Shown here: piece after piece, positions 1 through 7,669 of the stretch
Layout of the letters: each line of letters opens with the position of its first letter
Position numbering within the stretch: position 1 is the stretch's first letter
Assembly: GCA_019359325.1 (NCBI GenBank)
Contig: JAHHHN010000001.1
Span: 1-64,000, forward strand
Source: Mojavia pulchra JT2-VF2
GTDB lineage: Bacteria; Cyanobacteriota; Cyanobacteriia; Cyanobacteriales; Nostocaceae
Direction: 5' to 3'
DNA length: 64,000 nt
Notes under the pieces: model-generated
The model's database searches: none
The model's input: the letters and a program-made list of their open reading frames with translations, nothing else
Told to the model about the DNA's origin: nothing
Position numbers and translations under genes: made by a program

Positions 1-118
1 CCTGGTGTCTATTGCGCGGTGGAACCACACTGAACCCATCCCGAACTCAGAGGTGAAACGCTGCTGCGGCCACGATAGTTTAGGGGTAGCCCTACGCAAA
101 AATAGCTCGATGCCAGGT
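1..118 (+). rRNA. rrf: 5S ribosomal RNA
   Basis: The sequence matches cyanobacterial 5S rRNA. The terminal stem pairs the opening CCTGGTG with the closing TGCCAGG. The conserved internal segments CCCATCCCGAACTCAG and GAAACGC are present. The window begins at or one base inside the 5' end, so it is essentially complete. It should be the last gene of an rRNA operon that lies to the left of the window, and a strong terminator follows it. Confidence 0.95.
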
Positions 119-129
119 TTGTTATTTAT

Positions 130-175
130 ACAACAAAAGCCTCCTCTCGTTTATGAAAGGGGGCTTTTTTGTTGT
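130..175 (+). terminator. Rho-independent terminator of the rRNA operon
   Basis: An inverted repeat with arms ACAACAAAAGCCTCC and GGGGGCTTTTTTGTTGT encloses a short loop. It ends in a run of T directly after the 5S gene, as expected for an rRNA operon terminator. Confidence 0.85.
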
Positions 176-306
176 AATTTTATTTGCTAACTTTGTATTT
201 TTACTCATAAAATCGAAAATAAGGCAAAGTTTTATAGGACAGAAGCCTAAATAAATTAACTAGTCCGTTAAAGAATTAGGGTTGCAAAGCTATCACTAAA
301 ACACAA

Positions 307-1203
307 ATGGCAGATCGGATAAACGATATCGCTTGGCAAGCTCACCAAGGTAGCGTTGCCGCAATTATTCAAGTGTTGAATGAAAAACTAGTCGAGTCTG
401 GTGTCAGAACCAGAGCCATTTTTGCCGATGGCGTCTTACAACTTCTCTGTGAGGCGGCTACAGTAGAGCAACTTGAGCAATCTACTCTAGTACAAAAAAT
501 TCGGCAAATTCTCGAATCGATTACACCTCGTAACATTCGACGCGTTAACATCAACAGTCGAATTGTTCGGGAACAGCAATTGCTTTGGTTGACGGAAATT
601 TATCGTGACCGCGAAAATCAATTACTATGGTCAGAGGAAATTACATTACCTAAAACGAATACTCTTAAGCAGCTAATTCAAGATTTTCAAGATTTCCAAG
701 AGTCGAAAACGGAACTAGGACATACAAGCTTACCTAAGCCTAAATCGTCTCAGTATGTAATATTTACTAGAAAAAATAGGATTAATAGTAAAAACAAACA
801 CAAATATTCCTTCCAAGCAAGGATAATCAAAGCGTCTGGTCTATGCTTACCTTTACTATTGTTAAGTTGGGGTGTTTATACTTGGTTAGACGGTAAACAG
901 GAAACCTCTACTTCACGAGAACTTTCTACATCTTTAGCTATTAAATCGCAAGCTTCACGCTCTACCGCATCTAAAGACCCATTTGCAGATGCAGTGCGTA
1001 TTGCTAATCAAGCTTCTGCATCTGGTAAAACAGCCTCAACTTTAGATCAGTGGTCAGTGCTAGCTGCTAGGTGGCAACAGGCTTCAGATTTGATGAGTCA
1101 GGTACCACCAAACCATAGCCGCTATTTGGAAGCTCAAACTCGGATTCAACTATACAAAAAATTTAGTGAAGCGGCTCAAATACAAGCTAAGAAAAGTCCA
1201 TGA
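307..1203 (+). CDS. Hypothetical single-pass membrane protein
   Basis: A 298-residue protein of unknown function. Residues 1-115 form a soluble alpha/beta-looking domain. Residues 173-194 are a strongly hydrophobic segment after a Lys/Arg-rich stretch, which suggests a single membrane anchor with the N-terminal domain in the cytoplasm. The C-terminal ~75 residues carry a helical module (W-x-x-A-x-x-L-M-x-x-V-P, then Y-x-E-A-Q-x-x-I). That module resembles the repeats at the C-terminus of the caspase-like protein at 29359-31353, so the two may share a binding or scaffolding module. It stands alone, with a hairpin just downstream. The start is the only well-placed ATG. I do not recognise a named family. 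Confidence 0.75.
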   Translation: MADRINDIAWQAHQGSVAAIIQVLNEKLVESGVRTRAIFADGVLQLLCEAATVEQLEQSTLVQKIRQILESITPRNIRRVNINSRIVREQQLLWLTEIYRDRENQLLWSEEITLPKTNTLKQLIQDFQDFQESKTELGHTSLPKPKSSQYVIFTRKNRINSKNKHKYSFQARIIKASGLCLPLLLLSWGVYTWLDGKQETSTSRELSTSLAIKSQASRSTASKDPFADAVRIANQASASGKTASTLDQWSVLAARWQQASDLMSQVPPNHSRYLEAQTRIQLYKKFSEAAQIQAKKSP

Positions 1204-1216
1204 TGAAATTAGACAC

Positions 1217-1242
1217 AAATGGGGAAATCTACCTCCCCATTT
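1217..1242 (+). terminator. Hairpin after the membrane-protein gene
   Basis: Perfect 8-bp arms AAATGGGG and CCCCATTT surround a 10-base loop, 14 bases after the stop codon. The T-tract is short, so this is a plausible but not certain intrinsic terminator. Confidence 0.5.
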
Positions 1243-1351
1243 CTCAAAATCGAACCGCAGAGGGCACAGAGAAGCGGCATAACTTAAAATTAATTTAAGA
1301 TTACTGTAGCGCGACAACCTATTAGAAAAAGATGGCGATCACGCTACGTAT

Positions 1352-1627
1352 TTATTGATTGTACTCAGGTTGAATGATCTGTTTCCATTTCTCGGCTCGC
1401 TGGTTCATCAGTGATGGCTCATCCGCAGTCACTTCAATAATTCCAGAAATAAAAGCTTCTTCTCCAAGCTGCTGATAGTCATCAATGAACTGTTGGTGTT
1501 TATTACCAAATGAACCCCTTTGAAGTTCTCGCTTATTTGCCTCAAAACGGGATCCAATATCTGTACTATAGCCTATATATCTACATCCATTGATTTTGTT
1601 AGTCATTATATATACACCACTTTTCAT
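1352..1627 (-). CDS. Small GIY-YIG nuclease-domain protein
   Basis: A 91-residue protein made of little more than a GIY-YIG fold. The first motif appears as G4-V5-Y6 and the second as Y17-I18-G19. Arg27 sits where the catalytic arginine is expected. Family members of this size are standalone single-strand or junction nucleases, or relics of homing endonucleases. No partner domain is present and the gene is isolated between repeats and nadA. Whether it still cuts DNA cannot be told from sequence, because the conserved glutamate in the second half is not obvious. Confidence 0.7.
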   Translation of the reverse strand: MKSGVYIMTNKINGCRYIGYSTDIGSRFEANKRELQRGSFGNKHQQFIDDYQQLGEEAFISGIIEVTADEPSLMNQRAEKWKQIIQPEYNQ

Positions 1628-1888
1628 GACTAATTCTTATATTTCTTTATAATCCTAAATATCGTCATTATAAGCGATGTAAAATATTTATCTCAACCCT
1701 AATTATCATCAAGTCCCTAAACAGATTGGTTTTTCGTTACTCTCTGCGTCTTTGCGCGGCAGTCGCTTCAAGTCGGGGAACTCGCCCAACGCGCTGCCTT
1801 GCCTTTGCGTAAGATTTAAAAATATATTTATTTACCAGACAATTCCTGTAAAAAAGTAAAATTCGACATCTCTAAACCAATAAAATTT
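1628..1888. other. Gene-free stretch with repeat-like filler
   Basis: No open frame or RNA gene is visible. Around 1735-1800 lies a sequence of the 'ctctgcgtctttgcgcggc' type (a word related to the GACGCAAAG repeats at 26338), which looks like the dispersed intergenic filler of Nostocales. Confidence 0.5.
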
Positions 1889-1918
1889 TGTAGAGACGCG
1901 CAATTTTGCGTCTCCACA
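1889..1918 (-). terminator. Hairpin downstream of nadA
   Basis: Arms TGTAGAGACGC and GCGTCTCCACA (one mismatch) flank an 8-base loop, 17 bp beyond the nadA stop codon. The surrounding A/T tracts allow termination in either direction. TAGAGACGCG palindromes are also dispersed repeats in Nostoc-like genomes. Confidence 0.55.
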
Positions 1919-1934
1919 AATTATCAAAAACTAC

Positions 1935-2909
1935 CTAAACACTCATTTCTAACATCCGTTGCATTGGACGCAAAGCTGCTAAGCGTATCTCCTCAGACAT
2001 GGTGATTTCAGGAGTACGATTTTTCATCGCCCAATACACTTTTTCTAAGGTATTTAACCGCATAAATGGACATTCGTTGCAATTACAGTTATTAATTGGT
2101 GGCGCAGGAATAAACCGCTTTTGAGGAGCTAGTTTTTGCATTTGGTGAATGATGCCTGGCTCTGTAGCCACAATAAATTCCTGAGCAGAACTGTTTTGAC
2201 AATATTTGAGTAAAGCTGCTGTAGAACCGATATAGTTAGCGTGGCGCAATATGCTAGTTTCGCATTCTGGGTGTGCGATCGCCTCTGCTTCTGGATGGGC
2301 AATTTTTAACTGGACAATTTTCTTCTCTGAAAAGGTTTCATGCACAATACAGCTACCGTCCCACAGCACCAAATCTCGTCCGGTTTGTTCCATGACGTAG
2401 CGCCCCAAATTGCGATCTGGAGCAAAAATAATTGGCTGGACTTTCGGTATTTGCTGCACAATCTTCACAGCATTGGAACTGGTGCAGATAATATCGCTCA
2501 TGGCTTTAATATCGGCAGAGCAGTTGATATAAGAAACCACTAGATGATCTGGATGGGCTGCTTTAAAAGCTGCAAACGCCTCCGCTGGACAACTATCTGC
2601 TAAGGAACAACCAGCATTCAAATCTGGTAACAATACCAATTTGTCAGGATTGAGTATCTTTGCTGTCTCTGCCATGAAGTGAACACCAGCAAAGACGATC
2701 GCATCTGCATTCGTATTAGCTGCGGCTTTTGCTAGTTGTAATGAATCCCCAATAAAGTCTGCAATATCCTGGATATCTGGTTCTTGATAGTAATGCGCTA
2801 ATATCACCGCGTTGAGTTCTTTTTTCAGGCTCTCAATAGCGGTAAATAAATCCAGTGGTAGTACACCCGGATGGGTGGTTTCTCGTTGAGCAAGTGCAGT
2901 GTTAAACAC
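1935..2909 (-). CDS. nadA: Quinolinate synthase
   Basis: NadA condenses iminoaspartate with dihydroxyacetone phosphate to give quinolinate, the second step of de novo NAD synthesis. The 324-residue protein shows the family signatures: [15 protein letters not shown] near the N-terminus, the [14 protein letters not shown] and [11 protein letters not shown] cysteine motifs that supply the three 4Fe-4S ligands, and [10 protein letters not shown]. Length and motif order match complete bacterial NadA proteins. The gene is monocistronic, with a hairpin after it and a 22-bp tandem repeat 48-91 bp upstream that may be an operator. Confidence 0.95.
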   Translation of the reverse strand: MFNTALAQRETTHPGVLPLDLFTAIESLKKELNAVILAHYYQEPDIQDIADFIGDSLQLAKAAANTNADAIVFAGVHFMAETAKILNPDKLVLLPDLNAGCSLADSCPAEAFAAFKAAHPDHLVVSYINCSADIKAMSDIICTSSNAVKIVQQIPKVQPIIFAPDRNLGRYVMEQTGRDLVLWDGSCIVHETFSEKKIVQLKIAHPEAEAIAHPECETSILRHANYIGSTAALLKYCQNSSAQEFIVATEPGIIHQMQKLAPQKRFIPAPPINNCNCNECPFMRLNTLEKVYWAMKNRTPEITMSEEIRLAALRPMQRMLEMSV

Positions 2910-2956
2910 AGTTAGGGGTTGCTTAAAGTTGCAAATATTTGTCCTGTGGATTCAAT

Positions 2957-3000
2957 TATAGTAGTTTTTACCAAAAAATATAGTGGTTTTTACCAAAAAT
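2957..3000. promoter_or_regulatory. Two tandem 22-bp repeats upstream of nadA
   Basis: Two adjacent copies occupy 2957-2978 and 2979-3000, differing at two positions. The shared core is GTTTTTACCAAAAA. They lie in the divergent promoter space between nadA and the metallophosphatase gene, so they are placed to act as a double operator. No regulator is identified; this is an inference from position and repetition. Confidence 0.45.
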
Positions 3001-3080
3001 CATAGAAGCTTGATGTTGCCAATTTGTGTCCAAATCCCCCTGAGTTGCCTATCCTAAAAGTAGACGGCAAGGACAGTGGC

Positions 3081-4010
3081 ATGACCAGTGAGATAACACA
3101 ATCAACAAACCTCAAAATAGCTGTAGTTGGCGATGTTCACGACCAATGGGAAGTAGAAGATGGTATAGCACTCAAGCATTTGGGTGTGGACTTAGTGCTG
3201 TTTGTGGGGGATTTTGGCAATGAGTCGGTGGAAGTGGTAAGAGCGATCGCTTCTGTTGATATTCCCAAAGCAGCCGTGATGGGCAACCACGATGCCTGGT
3301 ATACTGCCACAGAATGGGGGCGGAAAAAGTGTCCCTACGACCGCACCAAGGAAGACTGGGTACAGGAACAGCTCGATTTATTGGGGCCAGCTCATGTCGG
3401 TTACAACAAGCTGGATTTTCCCCAGTGGAATTTAACTGTAGTTGGCGGTCGTCCTTTTAGTTGGGGTGGATCAGAGTGGAGATTTGCTGACATCTGCAAA
3501 GAACGTTACGGTGTAACAGATTTTGAAGAATCAGCAACCAAAATTATGGCTGCGGTCAAAACTGCTGCCTACGACACAATTATTTTTCTCGGTCACAATG
3601 GGCCTAGTGGATTAGGCGATCGCCCAGAAGATCCTTGTGGCAAAGACTGGCTCCCCATTGGCGGCGATTTTGGCGATCCAGATTTTGGCGAAGCGATTTC
3701 CCAGGCTCTCAACGCTGGTAAAACCATTCCTCTGGTGACGTTTGGACATATGCACCATAGCCTACGGCACACTAAGAAAGAGCTACGTAAGCCTGTGCTG
3801 AGAAGCCCAGAAGGGACAATTTACTTGAATGCGGCTAGCGTACCCAGGATAGTTGAAATTCAAGGCAACAAGCAGCGTAATTTTTCTCTAGTTTCCCTAG
3901 AGGCGGGTGTGGTGTCGCAAGTCTCCCTAGTTTGGGTAGGCAAAGATTACCAGCTAGTGTCAGAGGAAATTTTTTACGAGCGATCGCGTCCAGTAGTGCA
4001 ATCTGCATAG
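3081..4010 (+). CDS. Calcineurin-like metallophosphatase (cyanobacterial type)
   Basis: A 309-residue metallophosphoesterase. The metal-binding motifs appear in order: GDVHDQW, VGDFGNE, GNHD, LGHNGP and FGHMHH. This matches the two-metal calcineurin-like fold, and the length fits a conserved cyanobacterial subfamily whose substrate is not established. I chose the ATG at 3081 because the product then begins a few residues before the first beta strand (LKIAVVGDVHD). The frame stays open upstream to 3024 but lacks a conserved-looking sequence there. It is divergent from nadA and followed by tRNA-Ser. Confidence 0.88.
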   Translation: MTSEITQSTNLKIAVVGDVHDQWEVEDGIALKHLGVDLVLFVGDFGNESVEVVRAIASVDIPKAAVMGNHDAWYTATEWGRKKCPYDRTKEDWVQEQLDLLGPAHVGYNKLDFPQWNLTVVGGRPFSWGGSEWRFADICKERYGVTDFEESATKIMAAVKTAAYDTIIFLGHNGPSGLGDRPEDPCGKDWLPIGGDFGDPDFGEAISQALNAGKTIPLVTFGHMHHSLRHTKKELRKPVLRSPEGTIYLNAASVPRIVEIQGNKQRNFSLVSLEAGVVSQVSLVWVGKDYQLVSEEIFYERSRPVVQSA

Positions 4011-4099
4011 ATGATGAGATATAGTATTATCTGTCAGCTTTAGTGCTAACTTAGGAAAGCGTTTGCATAGCAGGTAGGCAAAAAGCTAGACAGTTTACT

Positions 4100-4184
4100 G
4101 GAGAGGTGGCAGAGTGGTCGATTGCGTCCGACTTGAAATCGGATGAGGCTAAAACCTCCGGGAGTTCGAATCTCCCCCTCTCCG
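4100..4184 (+). tRNA. tRNA-Ser (anticodon TGA)
   Basis: An 85-nt class II tRNA. The acceptor stem pairs GGAGAGG with CCTCTCC, with discriminator G at 4184. The anticodon stem-loop reads CCGACTTGAAATCGG with anticodon TGA. A long variable arm typical of tRNA-Ser is present, followed by a GGGAGTTCGAATCTCCC T-arm. CCA is not encoded. Its 3' end lies only 11 bp from the stop codon of the minus-strand HerA/DpdA-like cassette, so it is a possible integration site. Confidence 0.95.
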
Positions 4185-4195
4185 TTTTCATTGAC

Positions 4196-5221
4196 TCACA
4201 GCGATATTTTCACTAGTTGCTCAATTAGAGGACGATAGGTAGTATTGTCTAAGTGTCCCTTATACCAATCTTTATAAGTTTTTTTATTCAAGTGTTCTTT
4301 AATAAGTTCCGCTTCGTTTAATAGTATCCATAGATTATGGGTTGCTCGATTCCAAAAGCCAAAACTACCACTTGCTTTTAATCCATCTAAACCGTACTTA
4401 TAGCAAGCTGGACAAGGACATTCCTTTAGGATTTCTTCTTCTTGTTGACTTACTCTGCGACCTCTCCATTTTCCCAAGTCAGCTATGATTCTTTCTCCTG
4501 TTCCAGGTAACTGAATCATGCCACGAGCAGCTCGATTTCGCCAACCGCTTGAATCTACCGAATCTATACCTAACAAAGCAGCTAAATGAATAGTTGCTGT
4601 ACCGCCAATACCGAATATATGAAGTTTTTGGTGTTTAAATTCTTCACGGACATGATGGATGCTCTCTAGAATTTTTTTATAAGGCATTGCCTTGGTAGCA
4701 CGTAACAAATTCGGTACAATACCACCCAAAGCAATATAAGGTTTTGCTAATAATGTTTCGTGTTTTTTTATTTCATCTACATAATCTTCTAAAAAATTAC
4801 TCACATGAATAACTGGAATATAAGAGCCATATTGGTAATTTAGAGCCATTTCCATTGTGCGGAAAAAACACTTTTCTTGCTCTTCTCGTGACATTTTGGG
4901 TATGGGAATAAAGTCTTGAGGAATAGGAAACCAGTCAGGTTTAGCTTTTTCTACAAATTCCTCATAATTTTTAACTGGTGTTTCTCCCTCACGGCTGATG
5001 AAGTAAAAAGCACCATTATCAAGATATAACTTCACTTCTTTGGGAATACCTAAAGACTCATGTATTCCCTTTTCCATAGCCTCACGTCTACGTTTAGGGC
5101 TGGCATGAAAATCTGCATAGGAAACCATTATTGCCTGTAATTGGGGAAGATAATAATCAGAAGTTTTATCCCATATACATGGCTTTATACCCCTTAAACT
5201 TATGCCAGCAACAATTTTCAA
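4196..5221 (-). CDS. TGT/DpdA-like base transglycosylase
   Basis: A 341-residue protein related to tRNA-guanine transglycosylase (TGT) and the DNA-modifying DpdA branch. D68-N69-G70 in LYLDNGAF corresponds to the DSGGF motif with the general acid. GIDSVDSSGWRNRAARG places D223 at the nucleophile position of the TGT FDCV-PTR-AR-G motif. C268, C270, C273 and H295 reproduce the CxCxxC...H zinc site, including the THNLW context. TGTs exchange guanine for a 7-deazaguanine. DpdA does this in DNA, in a system that also carries helicase and nuclease genes. The gene is last in the cassette, 5 bp after the HerA ATPase gene. No preQ0-synthesis genes are visible, so precursor supply would have to be chromosomal. 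The acceptor, DNA or RNA, is inferred, not shown. Confidence 0.8.
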   Translation of the reverse strand: MKIVAGISLRGIKPCIWDKTSDYYLPQLQAIMVSYADFHASPKRRREAMEKGIHESLGIPKEVKLYLDNGAFYFISREGETPVKNYEEFVEKAKPDWFPIPQDFIPIPKMSREEQEKCFFRTMEMALNYQYGSYIPVIHVSNFLEDYVDEIKKHETLLAKPYIALGGIVPNLLRATKAMPYKKILESIHHVREEFKHQKLHIFGIGGTATIHLAALLGIDSVDSSGWRNRAARGMIQLPGTGERIIADLGKWRGRRVSQQEEEILKECPCPACYKYGLDGLKASGSFGFWNRATHNLWILLNEAELIKEHLNKKTYKDWYKGHLDNTTYRPLIEQLVKISL

Positions 5222-5226
5222 AGAAT

Positions 5227-6720
5227 TTATCTCCGTGTTTGTTTAGGAGTTTTCTTAGATATTTCAGCATATGCTTCCTCTAAATAATCAAAAGCATCCT
5301 TTTCTTCTCTCTCACCTTTTGATTCAGGTTCTTTTATTTTTACAAGAACAGGAAAGCTAGTGAGTTGTCCAGAAAGAATTGCTTCGCCAACTTCTAAATC
5401 AGGAAGCATTTTTGCTTCTTCTTCACCTAAACTTTCAATTACCTTTCGGACAAAATTTTGGTCAGCAGGGTTCACCATACGCATAATAATGTATGAGTTG
5501 CACATGGCAAGGGTTGTCTCATCAAGCCTTGAGGGACGCTGGCTAATTAAAATTAAACCAACACCAAACTTTCTTCCCTCCTGAGCAATTTGTCTGGTAA
5601 CGTTAATAGCACGTTGCTGTGCTGGTGTATTTGCTTTACCTGGAGCGAAATTATGTGCTTCCTCAAGTAGTAGAAGAGCAGGCAATTTTAAGTCATCTCT
5701 TACCCTTGCTTCAAAAATGTTATCAGCGATAATGCTGTAAATTGTTGCTTGGAATTCTTCTGTATATCCAGCTAGAGACACAACACTAATTTGATTATAT
5801 TTAACTAATTCTTTGCGGTCAGTCGGTAATGATTTAGCGCCACTGCGAGCAACTTTTTGATTTGTATGTTCCATACGTTGTAAAGCGGCGGCTGCTGCAT
5901 TGGTACGTTTCTTGATTCCTTCAAGCGTTGCTATATCGCGCTTAGAATAACCAGTGAATCCATTCCAACCCCATTCTTCTAGTTGCTTTTTATCTTCTTC
6001 AGCATCACTATCACGCAGTACAGCTTCACCAGCCTCAGCCATCTGAGCAATTAACCACAGATTTGGTTGCACTCCAAATTTCTTCAAATCCGGTTTATTA
6101 ATGCGTTGAGACAACCAATTTATTCGTTGATTCATCTCATCTGTTTTGTCTTTAATATAAAAAGACTTAGCAGCTTGAAATACATCAGCAAAACGGGTAA
6201 GCATAGTAGGTGTTAGTTCGTACCCTAGATTACTGACAATTTGAGCTACTGTTTCACTATCTTCTTCAAAAATAGGAAACTGAGCATAGTAGCGATTTAC
6301 TCTTCCTTCTAAGGCTGGCACATCTGCTAAACCTGTATAATCTCCATGTGGATCAAAGATTACAATCGGATATTTTTTCTGTGCCAATTGCTCAATAACT
6401 CGTCGTGCTGTAACACTTTTACCAGCACCTGTCATGGCTAAAATAGCTAGATGACGAGTAACTATCGCATGACCATCTACTGTTACATTCACCTCTGGAC
6501 GGTTAGAAAGAGTAGCAATATCTAAAGCACGGTTTTGCTTTTGTTGCAATTCGCCAAGGACAATACGGGCAATATCTGGTGAGTTAGGGCGGTATGCACT
6601 GGAAGCAGGCTGAGGCGGATAACGAAGTTTGTTGAGCTTTCCACCGCCGCTACCATCCAACGGTTCAGCACCTAATACTTGACACACCGCAGTTACCATT
6701 TCCCGACTGAGGGAAAGCAC
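5227..6720 (-). CDS. HerA-type ATPase lacking its N-terminal HAS barrel
   Basis: A 497-residue FtsK/HerA-superfamily translocase. The Walker A is in AMTGAGKS (about residues 95-102), Walker B in LLLLEEAHNFAP (about 350), followed by a SQRPSRLDE segment. HerA pumps DNA as a hexamer and usually works with a NurA nuclease, which is present here. The usual N-terminal HAS-barrel domain is missing: the ORF begins at a GTG with LSLSREMVTAVCQ, a stretch that normally follows the barrel directly, and an in-frame stop lies two codons upstream. The missing barrel is found at the C-terminus of the next gene upstream (6827-7642). The gene is therefore either split or organised as two polypeptides. Confidence 0.85.
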   Translation of the reverse strand: MLSLSREMVTAVCQVLGAEPLDGSGGGKLNKLRYPPQPASSAYRPNSPDIARIVLGELQQKQNRALDIATLSNRPEVNVTVDGHAIVTRHLAILAMTGAGKSVTARRVIEQLAQKKYPIVIFDPHGDYTGLADVPALEGRVNRYYAQFPIFEEDSETVAQIVSNLGYELTPTMLTRFADVFQAAKSFYIKDKTDEMNQRINWLSQRINKPDLKKFGVQPNLWLIAQMAEAGEAVLRDSDAEEDKKQLEEWGWNGFTGYSKRDIATLEGIKKRTNAAAAALQRMEHTNQKVARSGAKSLPTDRKELVKYNQISVVSLAGYTEEFQATIYSIIADNIFEARVRDDLKLPALLLLEEAHNFAPGKANTPAQQRAINVTRQIAQEGRKFGVGLILISQRPSRLDETTLAMCNSYIIMRMVNPADQNFVRKVIESLGEEEAKMLPDLEVGEAILSGQLTSFPVLVKIKEPESKGEREEKDAFDYLEEAYAEISKKTPKQTRR

Positions 6721-6734
6721 TGTAAGCTAATCGT

Positions 6735-6833
6735 CATTTAAATTGCACCATTTTCATGGTAATAAAAGCTGCAAACCCTCTCCCCTGCTCCCTGCCCCCT
6801 GCTCCCCTGCGGTCTCAATGTGCAAATTAAATG
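6735..6833. mobile_element. ~99-bp element with imperfect terminal inverted repeats
   Basis: CATTTAAATTGCACCATT at 6735-6752 is matched in inverse orientation by AATGTGCAAATTAAATG at 6817-6833 (one substitution, one indel). The match may extend outwards through a TAAGCT word on each side. The interior is an A/T segment followed by C-rich filler at 6778-6812. The element fills the gap between the HAS-barrel end of the HNH gene and the HerA ATPase gene, and it contains the HNH stop codon. This fits a MITE-like insertion. No target-site duplication was found, and no second copy is seen in the window. Confidence 0.5.
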
Positions 6834-7642
6834 CTTAACAGCTTATCAAATGGATTAGTACGAGTAGCAGCTAGTTCATGCCCAGCTTCAGTTGGAAAAA
6901 GGGGATTGATTCGTTCAATACTTTGAACTTTAGCCCAAACACGGATTTTTTCTAAATTTGTCTTCTTTGCTGATTGCACTAGTTCAGCATCGACGGCAAT
7001 AATATCTTGTTCTCGGATAGCTTCGGGTGTTACTGCTAATCTGAACTCGCGGCTGGTGCTTTCACCCACCAACGTACCAACATACTGTTTCATTTTGTAA
7101 CGAATTTCCAATAATCCAAATGGTTCCAAATATTTTATTAGTTCAGGATCGTTACTTGCATATGCGCTCAAAAGCTTTTCTGCACTTTCTATAGGAAGTG
7201 TAATACTTACTTTTGTGCTACCTTCCTCGATAGAAGTTATTTGAACATTTTGTGGTGCAATTTTGAGCAATCCTGCGATTGCATGAGGTAAAAGTGTTTG
7301 CAACCTCTCATCAAAATCCGATAGTTTCAATTTGATGATTAATTCAATTTCGGTTACTGACTCAGACGTAATTTGTTCTTTGTCAAAACGTCGCATGACC
7401 CAAGGTTTCTGCTTGTACTCTCTTAAAGCTTTTTCTCCCCACTCTTCTTTATCTGCTCTTTCATGACAGTTAGCACACAAAAAAATTAAATCTTCTGCTT
7501 TATGTTCTCTCGATTTATGCCAAGGTATTATGTGCGCTCGCTCTAATGGACATCCTTCACCACAGACAGCACATCGATGACCACTTTCGATTAATATTTT
7601 CCTTTTAATATCAGTAGGTATTGCTGGTCTGCTTTCAGGCAT
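6827..7642 (-). CDS. HNH nuclease fused to an effector-associated-like domain and a HerA HAS barrel
   Basis: A 271-residue, three-part protein. Residues 20-64 are a zinc HNH finger (C24-x2-C27, AHIIPWH with H37, C56-x2-CH). Residues about 95-175 form a small helical/beta domain with a I-x3-GSTKVSITLP core, reminiscent of effector-associated or death-like adaptor domains in bacterial conflict systems. Residues 184-271 read as the HAS barrel that normally opens HerA proteins: MKQYVGTLVGES, REQDIIAVDAEL, then NPLFPTEAGHELAATR. It ends in FDKLLSI, where HerA would continue. An internal ATG at 7091-7093 could start the barrel separately. It lies 27 bp after the NurA-like gene. The fusion is seen directly; whether it is ancestral is unknown. 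Confidence 0.8.
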   Translation of the reverse strand: MPESRPAIPTDIKRKILIESGHRCAVCGEGCPLERAHIIPWHKSREHKAEDLIFLCANCHERADKEEWGEKALREYKQKPWVMRRFDKEQITSESVTEIELIIKLKLSDFDERLQTLLPHAIAGLLKIAPQNVQITSIEEGSTKVSITLPIESAEKLLSAYASNDPELIKYLEPFGLLEIRYKMKQYVGTLVGESTSREFRLAVTPEAIREQDIIAVDAELVQSAKKTNLEKIRVWAKVQSIERINPLFPTEAGHELAATRTNPFDKLLSI

Positions 7643-7669
7643 TATTAATCACCATTATTCTTGATCTAT

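Noticed and set aside
4160-4184. Direct repeat of the tRNA-Ser 3' end as an att site elsewhere in the window
   Set aside because: A scan by eye found no convincing second copy; only loosely similar C/T-rich words near 10035 were seen.
6778-6812. C-rich stretch 'ccctgctccctgccccctgctcccctgc' considered as a CRISPR-like repeat
   Set aside because: Irregular unit and no spacers. It is low-complexity filler, similar to 19800-19850.
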